64,000 bases of DNA, from contig JBCAMK010000001.1 in the NCBI GenBank assembly GCA_038503065.1, positions 1-64,000 on the forward strand, given 5' to 3'. Within the stretch, counting starts at the first letter, position 1, and the number at the start of each line of letters is the position of its first letter. A program made the translations under genes and the position numbers. The notes beneath the pieces are model-generated. The model was not told where the DNA came from and ran no database searches. It saw nothing but the letters and a program-made list of their open reading frames with translations. Of this stretch, positions 48,147 through 60,200 are shown piece by piece. The DNA comes from Paragyromitra xinjiangensis (taxonomy: Eukaryota; Ascomycota; Pezizomycetes; Pezizales; Discinaceae).

Positions 48147-48569
48147 GTTAAAGTTTGGTAATGGGAAAGAAATCCTGAGAGAAGCTTTCATATTTCTGCT
48201 GTGGCAATAAATTTAAAGCTAGAGACCACTCAACGCTGTATCTATTTAGGAAGACTTTTTACCTGGACCGATTTTGCATGCTGATACCAAAAATTTGCTT
48301 GATTCAAACTCATTTCTATTGATCAGAGAGGCACTCCTATCAATGCGGTTTATATCTTTGAGCTGAGAGATATACCTGCTATGAGCCTTACCAATAGATT
48401 CACCCTATCAATGAGGTTGATGCGAGCATCTCCCTCGTTATTAGGACTATGCCGCCCAACCAACCGTAGCTAACAAATTGAGTCTATTTTAAGATACAAA
48501 AATTCACTTGTGTGTCCTTTAGAATATAGCTTCATGATTTCCAAGACTCTTTGAGTAGCCCATTTAAAA
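48147..48569. other. convergent 3' intergenic region
   Basis: Between two convergent stops. No gene; AT-rich with likely 3' processing signals, none singled out. Confidence 0.4.
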
Positions 48570-49791
48570 TCAAGCAGCGTAATCATCATCGTCAAAGACA
48601 TCGCCAATCCATTCCCGACTCCACTTTATAACCTCCCCAACAATTGGTTCATGGGGAACCAAGCGGGATCTCTTTGCCTTGTATACGCCCTGTGGGCTAC
48701 CATTTTCGGTAGCTAAATACACTCCAAAAATCCCGCAAGAAGATTCCACCATGCGATCTTGTTCTAGGAACCCCACTAGTCCTGGGGTGCGAGGTTCAAC
48801 ATACCCAACGCCAACACCGCCACCGAGATAACTCATCATCAGCCGGTTGTGCAAGCGGTTGCTTGTGACCTGAAGGCGGCCAAACGTGTCATGAGTTTCA
48901 CCGATGGGGGCCCAGTCTGCATCATACATTGAGCCGTGATAGACTGTGTGCAAGTATTCCTCGTGATAGTAGTAATCTTCACATGCGTGGATAATGTGGC
49001 CAGCCCAAAGATGAACGCTCTCGATGTCGGTGAAGAAGATGGTCGGGATTCCAAGCCTTTTTGATAGTGATTGGTAGCCTCTGCCATATGAGTATAACCT
49101 GTGATAAGTTTTAGCAATAATATGCAGGGAGAGGCGAAATTTATGAGTTAGGGTCTTGCTTCTTTACGTTAGAGGCATGTTGCGAGCCATGAGATCCAGT
49201 ATCTGATCAACAACTATCCAGCACCTCGTGAGCTTATGGAATTGGAACAAATCACATCCATGACACACCTTTTACGGGATCTTGCTCGTTAAAACTATAG
49301 CCTCCAATGACGCGTCGGAAATCCGCTCGATCCTCTTCACTGGGAATGTATCTTCCCTCCAGACACCCTGCAAGCAAATTGAATTGTTAGCGTTGTGGCA
49401 AACTGACTTCTCAAACCTTACTGAGAACGAGAAGCAAACCTGGACAACAGAAATGCATCATGGGTTTGGATGGACGGCAAAGACATGCATGTTTCCGCTG
49501 CTTCATTTGGATTCCATCCATGAATTCCTCATCGAAAATGAACCGGTATCTTCCAGTAAGTGTGATAGTGTTTATCACAGTAGCATTGACCTTCTTTGAT
49601 TCCGGTAGAACCGGTGCATTCATTTCTTTACACATCCTCAGCGAGGATGCACGTCCAGGCGACAGCTGCAGATCTAGGTTGTCAGTGGTGGCGAAGACAG
49701 TAACAAGCTGGTTATTTGTCGACTGTGAATGGGCTCCGAGATTGTGAATCAGGAGAAAAGCGTTTATGTTTGTGAAGGTGCTAAATTCCAT
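48570..49791 (-). CDS. unrecognised fungal protein, 341 aa
   Basis: Model: complement(48570..49098, 49168..49213, 49269..49367, 49440..49791), 341 aa, in frame across three introns. I do not recognise the family. Readable text includes INAFLLIHNLGAHSQSTNNQ, MNAPVLPESKK, CLCRPSKPMMHFCCPG, LEGRYIPSEEDRADFRRVIG, IPTIFFTDIESVHLWAGHI and ACEDYYYHEEYLHTVYHG. The mix of Trp, Tyr, His and Cys suggests a folded cytosolic domain; there is no signal peptide. The last ~130 residues have a Gly-rich turn (YLGGGVGVGYVEP) and end in an acidic tail. An alternative with a further small intron in the first exon (around 49600) cannot be excluded. Exon 3 is only 46 nt. Confidence 0.7.
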
Positions 49792-50760
49792 GTCCAGAGC
49801 CCCCAGAGCCAATCTCGCAACTGACTGTCACGTGACCAAAATTTGGTTGGGTTTTATCGATCTCTGCAAAATTAACTGTTTACGTAAATGGCCTAGGCAT
49901 TGAGCGACCCATGCAGCCACTTTCCATACCCCAAATTAGAGGCGATAAATAATCCGGCTTGTTTACGACGATGAGTTTACAGGTGCCTCGAAGCGCTAGA
50001 TCTAGATCTAGCAAGTATACGGGGGGATCGCGATCGCATGCTTTTACTAACAAGAACCACCCAGAAGGTGTTGCACTTCAACCATGTGAACGCGACGAAG
50101 TATGATCGACTCGGTCTGAATATTACAAATTAAGGAATCACAGGGAAAACCTGAGGTACAAGATGCAAAATATTCCGAGGTATCAGAGACTTAGTTGTGT
50201 TATTGGCTATGGGTGCATGTGAAAGATCGACAGTGGAGTTCTTCAACCAAATTGAAGGGTCATTGAATGGATGATCAGCCCTAGCAAGAATAGTAGCTCT
50301 TACTCGTTTCAGCCACTACAATAATTAGAAAATCAGCAAGGTTAGTAACCCCTACCATCTTCTTACCAGATACGATTGCCTGCATCTGTCGCCTTGCCAC
50401 ACGTCAGGATCATCGAAGAGGCATACTTGTCGAGCGCAATTTTCTTTCCCTCCAACCTCCGTGATACAAGCTCTATTACGCACTCACCAAATTTGGCCTT
50501 TTTCTGCTCTTCCACTTGGTAATGAGTGACAGCTTTCGCTTAAGGAATTCAAGAGGCTTCCGATCCCAATAGATGTTGTACGAGTTGAATAGAGGCGGAT
50601 TTACGGCACGACCTCACACATGTGATAAAGGGGTATTAGCTATAGAGTAGAAACCATCAGCGAATAATGCGGAGAGTTCACATCATTGTCGTTATTACAG
50701 AAAAAAATGCTTCGCTCGAAAGTTACTCCTACTAATGGCAAGTGATCAGCATTGCACGGC
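49792..50760. other. intergenic, divergent promoters
   Basis: Separates the minus-strand 341-aa gene and the plus-strand HsbA-like gene. No coding gene or RNA recognised. Confidence 0.45.
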
Positions 50761-50768
50761 TATATAAA
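50761..50768 (+). promoter_or_regulatory. TATA box of HsbA-like gene
   Basis: TATATAAA 97 bp upstream of the ATG, followed by a C/T-rich stretch that is a typical fungal initiator region. Supports strong, regulated expression. Confidence 0.7.
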
Positions 50769-50857
50769 GTCCTCATCGTCCTAACTCTTCCCTCGAAATC
50801 TTCACTATCATTAAATTCCACTTCTATCATCTCGAGAACTATTTCGGAGTATCAAAA

Positions 50858-51451
50858 ATGTATTTCTCTAAGGTATCCTTCATTACTCTCTGCGCAGTTA
50901 CGCTTGTCGCATCGTCCGTGATCCGGAGGGATGCTACTGGCGTTATCACAGATTTAAGCACCGTCAAAAGCGATCTCGGGAACCTGAGCACGGCTGTTAC
51001 AGCCTTCAACGGAAGCGATATTCAAGCTCTAGCAGTTGCTGGAGCAGCCTCGGCTCTAGGGACAGATCTCGACAAGGCCACCAACGACACGGATTCATCT
51101 ACTACATTTAGTAGCGGAGATAGTGTAGATGTCACATCATCCGCAGTAGACCTCGTCGCTGCAAGCGTTGATGGCTTAAATGCTTTAGTTGCGAAGGTAC
51201 CATATAACCTGAAAGAAACTTTGTAGAATAAACACTGATTAGTCCGTCTGGATTTATAGGAACCTTCATTCGAGGCCGGCGGGTATAACCCACTCGTGCT
51301 TGCCCAGTTGCAATCCCTGTCAGCTTCGAATGACAAGCTCTGGAGTGCTTTGGAGGCGAAAGTCGCCGATGAATCGAACACGGCCTCACTCGTAAGCGCT
51401 GCATCCAGCGTATCGGCTGCATATGCTGCTGCAATTACAGCGTATTCTTAG
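50858..51451 (+). CDS. HsbA-like secreted surface-binding protein
   Basis: Model: join(50858..51196, 51260..51451), 176 aa. The N-terminus MYFSKVSFITLCAVTLVASS is a signal peptide, followed by a dibasic IRR. The mature part is a four-helix type domain rich in Ala, Ser, Thr, Asp and Val, with hydrophobic heptads (TDLSTVKSDLGNLSTAVTAF; ASVDGLNALVAK; NPLVLAQLQSLSASNDKL; SAYAAAITAYS-like end). This matches hydrophobic surface binding protein A, which in Aspergillus adsorbs to hydrophobic polymers and recruits esterases. The intron (63 nt) has GTACCA as donor; without splicing the frame would stop at 51226. It lacks the Cys pattern of hydrophobins. Confidence 0.85.
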
Positions 51452-53649
51452 AATGTATTCCTGAGTTGGACGGAATTAGGAGGATAAATGAAGAATAGTC
51501 TTTGGTTGGTTCTTGGTGGGGATTAGAAGATATTCGGATTTTGAAAATTTGTACTTATTTAGCAAAATTTCCTATGGTTGCTAGAGTTAGGTACTCGGCT
51601 TATGGTGTAAGGAACTAATATTCCTCAGCCCAGAACTTTTTCGAGTGATCTGTGATGAAGCTTAAGTGAATCAGGCCCTTGACGGTTGAGGACCTAGTGC
51701 GTATATCCTAGTCGAACAAATATATGGATTTTATTAAGAGAACAAAATCTACGGGCCTTCAGCTAACATCCGGTTGACTGTGTGCATGTGGGGGAAGCTC
51801 GGCCGGCCGCCCTCGATCCATGCAAGGCACCGACTTTATCCGGTCTAGAGAATGCCTGTTCATGTAATAACCACAAGCCCTAATGGGTGATATTGATGAG
51901 GTGAATATCTGGTGTCCAAAACGCGAGAAAGATGCCATTTGAGATAGTATAATCCAAGAGGGGACAGAATTTCCATTCCTTTGATGGCTCATTCTCCAAA
52001 CTCGCCCATGGCAAAACATACTTCCAGAGTGGGCTGGGCTTTGGATAGTCTATAACTAGTGGCCATGTATGTACTTCACGGTAAACTGATTGGGGATGCA
52101 CAGCCAACCCCACCACCAACCAGCCTCTACCATAAAGTATCACTCACGGGTAAGACGCGCTTCCTGTTGAGATATACGGATTGGCGCCATGGTCGGTAAT
52201 TACCCTCGGAGAGAGCAACTTTAAATTTGTTATGCGTGCTGCTGAGATTTTAAAGTGACGAGCCACTCCACGATAACCCCAAGGCCTCTGTGGAACCAAA
52301 GCTAGACCATATGAATTGGAAGTACACATCAAACTTTTCCTTACTTTAGGAGTCCGCATAAAGACTTGGTTTCGGATTTCCTGAGCCAACCGGAAAGCAC
52401 ATAAAAGATAGCGTAATGAAAGGTGGGATGATTTGTTATGACATAGGCCAGTCTCCTTGTAAGTCTAGTTAGACTGAAATCGTTTCGGATGAATGATTTC
52501 GCCCAACTTTCTGCCTATGTCATTGTCATCTTTCACGGTACGAGATACTACTCTAGGGGCAGTGCGATATCACTGATCATACGATAGAATGCGATATTGC
52601 TACTTCAAGGCTGTTTCGAGCATGGCTGGCTCATGACACATAGGACGTTTGTTAAGACTATAGAATACACGTCACGGTATAAGGTGGTCCTGGCACAGCA
52701 GTTACCCGGCCACTGCAAAAGTAGATACAGGGGGCAATCCTCCACTCTGGTTGATAAACCGATCCACGTGCTATTTGATGACATGAGCGGAGAGATAGAG
52801 TTATGGATGAAGGGCTTTTCCGTCCTGGTGGACTGCATGTACGCCGCGTTGAGCCATGGAGGCATTACTATAATAAAAAAACATGGAGAGGGGCCCTACG
52901 TAGTGGGGATACTTGTTACTTGTGAGCGCAGCGAACATTGAACGTAAAGCTGGGTAACGTCGGCGTGTAGGAACACTTGCTTTTGTCTAGACTACGCCAG
53001 CAGCTATAGCTATTTGAAGTCTTACCCAACTGGCATATGTATTCATCTCAAGCGAGCACAGTTATTTAGACTATTCGAGCCCAATAAAGCTGCTGCACAT
53101 AGGTCATTCCGTCAATTTAAGTACATCATATGGAGCTCCATCGACCTTTACTTGATTATATCAAATCGACCATAAGATCTATGGCTAACATGAGAAACAG
53201 CTTTATGATTATACTGGGTGGGTTCATATTCTGCAACATATACATGAGGTTGAATGACGGAGGATGCTTGAAACATTATATGCTTGCATCCTCCCGTCTA
53301 AAAAGTCTAAACAAATCGACAGAAGGGCCTCATTTAATTGCCCGAACCAAGGAACCAAAGGTTGTGCATTCACCTTCTCCCGCTATAATCCGGGAAACAG
53401 CATGCATATCTCTAAGTAGTCGACCTTGTGATCATAGCTGGTCGTAGTTAGCCTTATTTCTAGAGTCAAGGCCTGAGAAGGATTAAGAAATGGGGGGAGG
53501 TGCTTGATATGCCATAAACGATAAATAAGGTTGTTTCCCCCGGAAAAACCAAACGCTTTCAAATTACCTTACCGGTCACGTTTATCCACTCCTCACAAAT
53601 AACGAGTTCATTCTTTCTACTCGCACACTTCAATTCTCATACCTAGACC
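51452..53649. other. gene-poor interval
   Basis: About 2.2 kb. One minus-strand frame (52470 to 51880) is open apart from one TGA at 52144-52146, without a recognisable domain. No confident gene, RNA or repeat. Confidence 0.4.
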
Positions 53650-54738
53650 ATGGGTAATATAGCATCGGGGCCGTTTAATGAGATCTACCTGTCCTGGGGG
53701 AATACAATTTTATGTCGCCGTAACGCCCAAGACTTGGAGTCTCGATTCCCGCGGCTCACTAAACAAGGCTTTTTCCCTCGTATTACGAGACAAACAGGCC
53801 AAACCTTCATTGATCTATCTCCAAACAACGACGGAGTTGCCTCGTGGGCCATGCAAACGAACAAACAGGAGCGTACGAGTAACTTCGGGGGAGGGGTCAC
53901 CTTCCGAGAAGCAGTTGAGATTCTTCTCCGCGACGAACCAAACAGATGTTCCAACGGGTTGGAGCGGAATCTTGATGCAGGTGGTGGAAACATCGACGCT
54001 TTTCTACGTCTTTTCAGAGCTCTTATAGAACTATCTGAAGTAGCCGGCTGCTTGAGAAGTGGTTGTTCCCCTGTTCAAGATGACTTAGAGTTCTCCTACC
54101 GCAGGAATCGAAAATATCTCAAAGCTGGAATCGATAATATTCAACAAGCAGAAAATTTCCTGGCGCTTGGAGGAGAGTTGAAATGCGAGCAAATTATCAT
54201 AGACTTCGCACCCTTTTTCTTTGATCACTGGAATAGCCGTTTCCCGAGAGTTGAAAGTTTCGATGAAATTGTCACGCGAAGGTTCCATGAGTCAAAACCT
54301 CTTCATGACTTCCCCTCAGAACTCTGGGGGCGTCTTCGACAAATGTACGAGGAAAACGAAAGGGGGAAGAAAACGCAAGAAATACACCGCCAAGATTCAG
54401 TTGGTTTTGGGCGTTTGGCTCCTGAGCCAAAAACCTCTCACCTAAGCCCACGTTTCCTTCCGAATTCTATGTCTCCTGACGCCGGAGGGCAAGATTTTGG
54501 CCAATGGAGATACCAAGAGTTTGCGATGAGAGCCGGAAATCATTCTCTACAGATGATGTCGATGTTTGAGGGAGGGTTCAGAAGCGACATGCCAGGATGG
54601 GATTTTGGGTGGAAGAATTCGAATGGGCCCGGGCCCGGGATGCTTAGGGATTCTATCGATTCCACAGATAGATTCACGAGACAGGAGAAAAGGGGGCAGT
54701 TATATACACCATATTTGTTGGGTGATACTAGAAACTAA
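53650..54738 (+). CDS. orphan protein with N-myristoylation motif, 362 aa
   Basis: Single exon. Starts MGNIASGPFNEIYLSWG: Gly2 and Ser6 fit the consensus for N-myristoylation, so it may attach to a membrane. I do not recognise the rest. Visible: TFREAVEILLRDEP, NIDAFLRLFRALIELSEVAG, and FDEIVTRRFHESKPL in the helical first 240 residues. The C-terminal ~120 residues are low in order, with Met, Gly, Phe and Trp (MPGWDFGWKNSNGPGPG). No membrane segment. The start has good context (ACC ATG G). Confidence 0.7.
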   Translation: MGNIASGPFNEIYLSWGNTILCRRNAQDLESRFPRLTKQGFFPRITRQTGQTFIDLSPNNDGVASWAMQTNKQERTSNFGGGVTFREAVEILLRDEPNRCSNGLERNLDAGGGNIDAFLRLFRALIELSEVAGCLRSGCSPVQDDLEFSYRRNRKYLKAGIDNIQQAENFLALGGELKCEQIIIDFAPFFFDHWNSRFPRVESFDEIVTRRFHESKPLHDFPSELWGRLRQMYEENERGKKTQEIHRQDSVGFGRLAPEPKTSHLSPRFLPNSMSPDAGGQDFGQWRYQEFAMRAGNHSLQMMSMFEGGFRSDMPGWDFGWKNSNGPGPGMLRDSIDSTDRFTRQEKRGQLYTPYLLGDTRN

Positions 54739-57700
54739 TTTTTTCGGAGGGAGAACTTGCTTTTGCTAGAGTAGAGGTATTACAAGTTGATGAATTGATA
54801 GATGGTTTTATTTAGCTATGTACGTACTATTGTTAGAATCAACTAGAAGTTAGAAATTCTTGAGCCTGGAATTTTTCGGATGAGCTAATTAGTTGGGGTA
54901 GGCTTAATCCTAAATCGATATGCTGGTAACTTTACCACTAGTTATCTTCCCCTGTGCTTAGTTTAGTTACTACTTTTATTTTCTCTCAAATGGGCCTAGA
55001 TGTGTGGGTTGCTCAAAGTGGATCCCACATATACTCAAGAACTATCTCGGTCCTTGGCTACTCCGAAAACGTAAACGGGGTACTAAGGCTAGGCTGTATT
55101 GCCACTTACGAGTCGGCCACCCTAAGCTATAATCCTAGTACCTGTGTGATAAAACCCAGGTGCGATTACGGATCACCGGTTGAGTCCTATACCGGCGATT
55201 AAAGGCTTTTTGTTGGTCCATGTGAACTCTGGGATAGTAGGCAACCTTAGAAAACCCGGCTCACCCGATGCGTATGAGTGATAACATATGAATAGCTTCC
55301 TGCAGCCAAGTAACCAGCTATCTTTCGTAGTTAAACAGACGACCGACAATACCTCGGATTTCGCCGAGCGCCACTAGATTCTCTTGGGTTGGTAATAATT
55401 GCTGGGCGTAACCCATAAGCTTGGCCATAATGCGCAGCAGGTTAAATCCTCCATACTGTCATTCATTATGACTTCGTGATATTCCGGATACACGGAGAAG
55501 TGGTAAGATTTAGAAAATCAAGGCTAAAAAGGAGTTTTGAATCATAGCTGAGCCTGAATCATTCATATAGTATCCCAAGACCATAAGATGCCCTCCTTGA
55601 TAACCACATAAACCTATATTCTTTGCTCTAAGATACAAAAAACTTGAGTGCCACGGCTCAGGTGTCACTTTGTAAATACGGATTACACCGTCCCTTTCAA
55701 AATGCTTCGGTGTAGCAATTAAGCCTGTGCGGAACCGATGCCGAGACACTAGGAAAGTAAATCTATGGTTGAAGGACCCCGATCTCTTGTAAACAGGGGT
55801 TTACATATTTGCTCACACCTTGCAACAAATGACGGAGTTGATCTTATCTGCCGGCACCTTGAAGGACGATTGCCTAGATCAGTAAAACCATCTCAGAACC
55901 AGGCCTGAGCTTCCAAATACTAATACCAGGATCAAAGACAAGGCTTGATTGCATCGATTAAAAAGGGACCATTCTCAAAATGATGAACATTGATGTTACA
56001 AGGAATACGAATCGGTCCAATAGGAGCTGACAGCCAAGGCATTTATATTGCAGAACATGCAGTCATTTATTGCGTGTGTAAATCACGTTGTGATGATGCT
56101 GTCAAAAAGTTACTTGTCTACCCCACAATTTCCCCGCAGTTTCTTGGTGTGTGGAGTGCTAAGACTTACTCAAGCTCTTGTACGGTATGTCTATCGTTTT
56201 GTGTGTTGCCCCGGTCATATTTAGGAGCGCAAGGATGCTATCATCCTTCCCGTAGCGGTTTCTTTGACAGGTAGGAATGCCCTGCATATAAATTAGGCAC
56301 CACACTTTATGATATTAAAGAGTAGAAGTAAGCGCCACCTGATACGACGCAAGAAGGGAAAATTTGACTAAGTAATGAAACTCGAGAAGCCACATTCTGT
56401 GAGACAACCGAAAAACCGAATAACAGCATCTTTTAAGTCATCAAAATAGATTTAGGACTTAGCTCTCCGATTAGGTGACTCTCAAGAAAGGATGTTTAAC
56501 GGCATACGCCAGGAAGTAATAGACCCTAGGCGAGGGTGGAGAAATGATCCAGGACCAAGATCATTTGATTGCTTCTTAACTGCCGGGTAACGTTCGGAAA
56601 CAAGACGCACGTGCTCAAATAACTGATTGAGATTTGTCTGCCCATATTAGTTACGCAAAGGTACCATTTTTTGCCCACTATACCTCAGCAGCCAGAAACC
56701 CCAAAATAGTAAATCCGAAGCGGTTCCATGGATGAGTAAAACAGACATTAAACTTGGTGTCAATAGTTATTTCACGAGAAATACGGAAGTGCTAGCGGTT
56801 CCGACTCCCAACCGTAAATAACAAAATCGAACAGATCACATCGATAGCTATTATGCATATTAATTTAAACTACAATTCTCAGCCCTTACATTCGATCACA
56901 CACCACCGAGAAATAATATTATCAAAACTTAACAGTATCGATATCAAGAGTAAAACCACAAACAATATCGCACCAATCCCCGACCCATTTCGAGATCCAA
57001 GCCTTGCATAGGCATCTGGCATACATCCCCCTATTAATGTCTCTAAAAGCATATCCACACATAAACGCATGAAATCCCGGTAACGAAGCAAGAGAACATG
57101 GTCATGAAGCTAAAACCAAGATGCACAATGACATGGTGACGAAATAAAGTAGTTATCACAGAAGTATATTCCCATAGTTCTCTGCTCCTGGTGATGCCTT
57201 TAGCCGAACGGGGTTTAAAAATGACCATGGGCCAATAAGGCTCAACTTTATTCGTGAACATTACCCACCACTCCCCATACAAACTGTCCCGCAAAGGCCC
57301 GGCACATAGGTCTTGGTAGCATCATTACGAGTGGTGAAATTACTACATCACATCCGGCAAGTAGTTAATACCGCATACACTACACCCTAATAGTTTCTCT
57401 CCTATTAATGGTTGCTCTGCAGAAAGTTCTAGAACTATCACATATTTTCAGGGTTTGTGCAGCGGAGATTTCCGGTCTTCACTGAGATATCGAAACACTA
57501 TTTTGAACAGTTACACTAGGTACATCTTATCAACATCCTGGTGAGAATCGGAAACACCCGGGAAATCTTCCATGCATGTAAGCCATGGCGCTTGCAACTG
57601 ATTCCACCATTTTATTGGCATTCTCGTCTTATAACCTAGTATCCCAAAACTCTCCTACTCTTATTGACTTTACGGTCCATCCTAACCAACTTTGGTCAGG

Positions 57701-57887
57701 TATATTGGGAGTATATTGGGAGTTTTTAAGAGGAGAGACACCATGATAACACGGGTTAAATACAGGAGCGACCTAACCCAAAACTCTTACCGCCAAAAGC
57801 ACAGCATTCAAACAACAATCGCCCGCAACCGCAAGAATGATTAGGGGACAACCCACGCATCTATCTTTTAAGCAAAAGAAGATGAAA
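54739..57887. other. gene-poor interval
   Basis: About 3.1 kb with only short unsupported frames (for example 54954-55202). No recognisable domain, RNA or clear repeat. Confidence 0.4.
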
Positions 57888-57975
57888 TGGTTCCAGAGGG
57901 GGTCGAACCCTCGACCTTGGCGTAAACATCTGAATGATATTAGCACCACGCGCTAACCAACTGAGCCATGGAACC
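57888..57975 (-). tRNA. tRNA-Ile(AAT) with 14-nt intron
   Basis: Third copy, mature sequence identical to the two near 27 kb. The intron is TCATTCAGATGTTT, changed at several bases within its first half while its last eight bases (AGATGTTT plus preceding C) remain almost the same. Confidence 0.95.
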
Positions 57976-60200
57976 ATATATCTCTGAACCAGAAAGGTTA
58001 ATACGACTGCATGTTAGTTACACCTCGTAGCTCGTGGAATTTAAGAATCTATACCTATACAAACCACTTGGGGTGCGTACCCCGAAAACAGTATCTCACT
58101 AGCCTGTTGTTGCGGGCATAGTTCATTGATCGAAAGCGTTTGGCTTGTAAATCCTTGAACGCCTAAAATAACGGAAAATTGACCTAAAGCATACGTGTAT
58201 GAGCCTGGCCTGACGGCTTAAAAAAGAGGCACAATGGTGTTGTAGTATAAACTGTCCTGCAGTGTTAACCCAGGCTGTGCTATAGCTATGAAAGTGTATG
58301 AAGTGAACTTCAGCCAAAGTTCCTGGATATTCGTTTTTCCCGGCTTCAGCTAGGTTCCTGTATTCAACGGGCCTCGAGCTATGAGCAATGCGCGACTTTT
58401 AGATGCGTGAGTACCCTATTTCAAATATGGCCTGTGCACGTGAGAAATTTATTTTGTTTCTTCGCCACTTTAATATTTAGTTTTGTTTTAGGGCCAGAAA
58501 CTACCTCGAGTTTCTGCTTTAAGGCCTTGAATCCGAGTCTACAAGGCTCGGTTGCATCTACCTAGATGAAATAATGTTACTCGAAAATCGCCACACGATT
58601 CATGAGGTATCGTCAGGTAAAAAACAAAGAAAGAGGGTCAGATGGACTTGACAGGCGAAAATCTCCGCCCCATTTCAAAAATACAAGCTCCGCGAAAATT
58701 TGACAGTACATATAACTCTACATCTTGCCATATGCCTTGGTAAAAAGGCGGGGAAGTAATATATATACGTCTTATATTAGAGAAATCATGTTGTGGTCTC
58801 AGCGTATATTAAGTTATATTAATTAGGTGACAGGATTCAGACTTATCAAGCGGGTGTGAAGGACTGAGTTGGAACCTACGCCGCGTCGATCATTTTTGTC
58901 GATGCTTCGGTTCCCGGCCATTGCGGGTTTTGCTAGTACTCGGGTCAAGCATATGGAGATGGAACAGGTCTCACAATCTTTCTATGGTGACCCCACAGAG
59001 CGGGAAATTCCGATGTTCCATCTCCACACCCATGACCCGAGTAGAGGTACGGGGGCTGTCGGATGAGCTGAAGGCGGAAATTGAGGCAGTAAATACTTTA
59101 TTCGATTACCGAACATCAAGATTCAGGACGTGATACCCTGCAGTCGGATCGCCAGAACGTTTCCGGGATTCCCTCCAGAGTATCGATTTAGTGACCTCAC
59201 TAAGATGAGTGGGTACTCAATAAAGAGAGAAAACCTTGTTAGTAGAAATTTATATGGTGAGACTGTCTAGCAACTTCATAAAGGTCGATATTCCAGTGAA
59301 AGTTGGAACCAACGTTTAGGTCTGACCATAAGAATCACTTTAGACCGTTTTTTTTACTGAATGCAGCTTACTAGAACCAACTAACACCTCTGCCAATAGC
59401 ATGTATATAGCTAGTATTATTGCGACACTTGTAAGTTCGATTAGCCGAAGAGTGAAAGAGGCCTCAAACACCACCATCTAGGAATACTAGGAATATCTGT
59501 CTTCCAGGTGGCCTGAATGATCTTCCGGAGTTTCATTGCCCTGATGAGAAATTTGGATACTGTACTTCATCTACACAAGGCATGTGGGGATCAAAAGGCA
59601 CAGATTTAAGCTTCACGCTTTCTGAAGTGGGCTTAATTAAATTCTCGGCAGCGGTAAGCTAGGATACACGTATGCCCTAATAAACCGTGAACGCGATCGA
59701 TCGTACCCTTGCCATTGTATGAATAACTGATTCCTCAAGTAAAGTATCTCAAATTGGACGTGAGTACAATGTTAACACATAGCCATACACTGATCGCCCC
59801 TAGACGTTCTAGATGCAGCCCGTCGGTATCAGAGAAAAGGCACCAAGCGAGGCGTCAGTAGTTGCCTGCATACAAATGCGGATGAAACCCAATCAGGGAT
59901 TAGCCCAAAAGACGTCAAGCGTAGCCTACATGCGTGCCTAGAGTAGGCGACGTTCTCGTGGCGAATAGTATCCACATCCTGACCCCACCAACCGTCCATG
60001 CTTTCTTTTTCGAGTCACACCGCCCTGGAAGTAGGTTATCATGATTTTATTTAAGATGCTCCCCGATTTCTCCCCGTGGAAAAAAAAAAACTGCAGGACA
60101 TTACGGCCTTAACACTCCCTACTTTACGCTCTCTGTGATAGACCCCGAAGAACTCACTCTTCCCTCTAACTCTTTCACAATTCCTCCCCACGCTATCAAA
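57976..60200. other. gene-poor interval with a hairpin
   Basis: About 2.2 kb without a supported protein gene. Contains the inverted repeat listed at 58938-59042. The final 100 bp include an A-run (60070-60080) and the promoter of the next gene. Confidence 0.4.
58938..59042. repeat. imperfect 28-bp inverted repeat (hairpin)
   Basis: Arms at 58938-58965 and 59015-59042 are complementary at 24 of 28 positions: ACTCGGGTCA and TGGAGATGGAAC are perfect, with four mismatches between them. The loop is 49 nt. No gene overlaps it convincingly. Confidence 0.85.

Noticed and set aside
51880..52470. Minus-strand frame open but for one TGA
   Set aside because: No start context, no recognised motif, and two open pieces of this size are expected by chance in 64 kb.
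52597..52941. Plus-strand frame of 114 codons
   Set aside because: No motif, no splice partners; composition looks like random translation.
54954..55202. Plus-strand frame of 82 codons
   Set aside because: Looks mildly protein-like but has no domain, promoter or splice extension.
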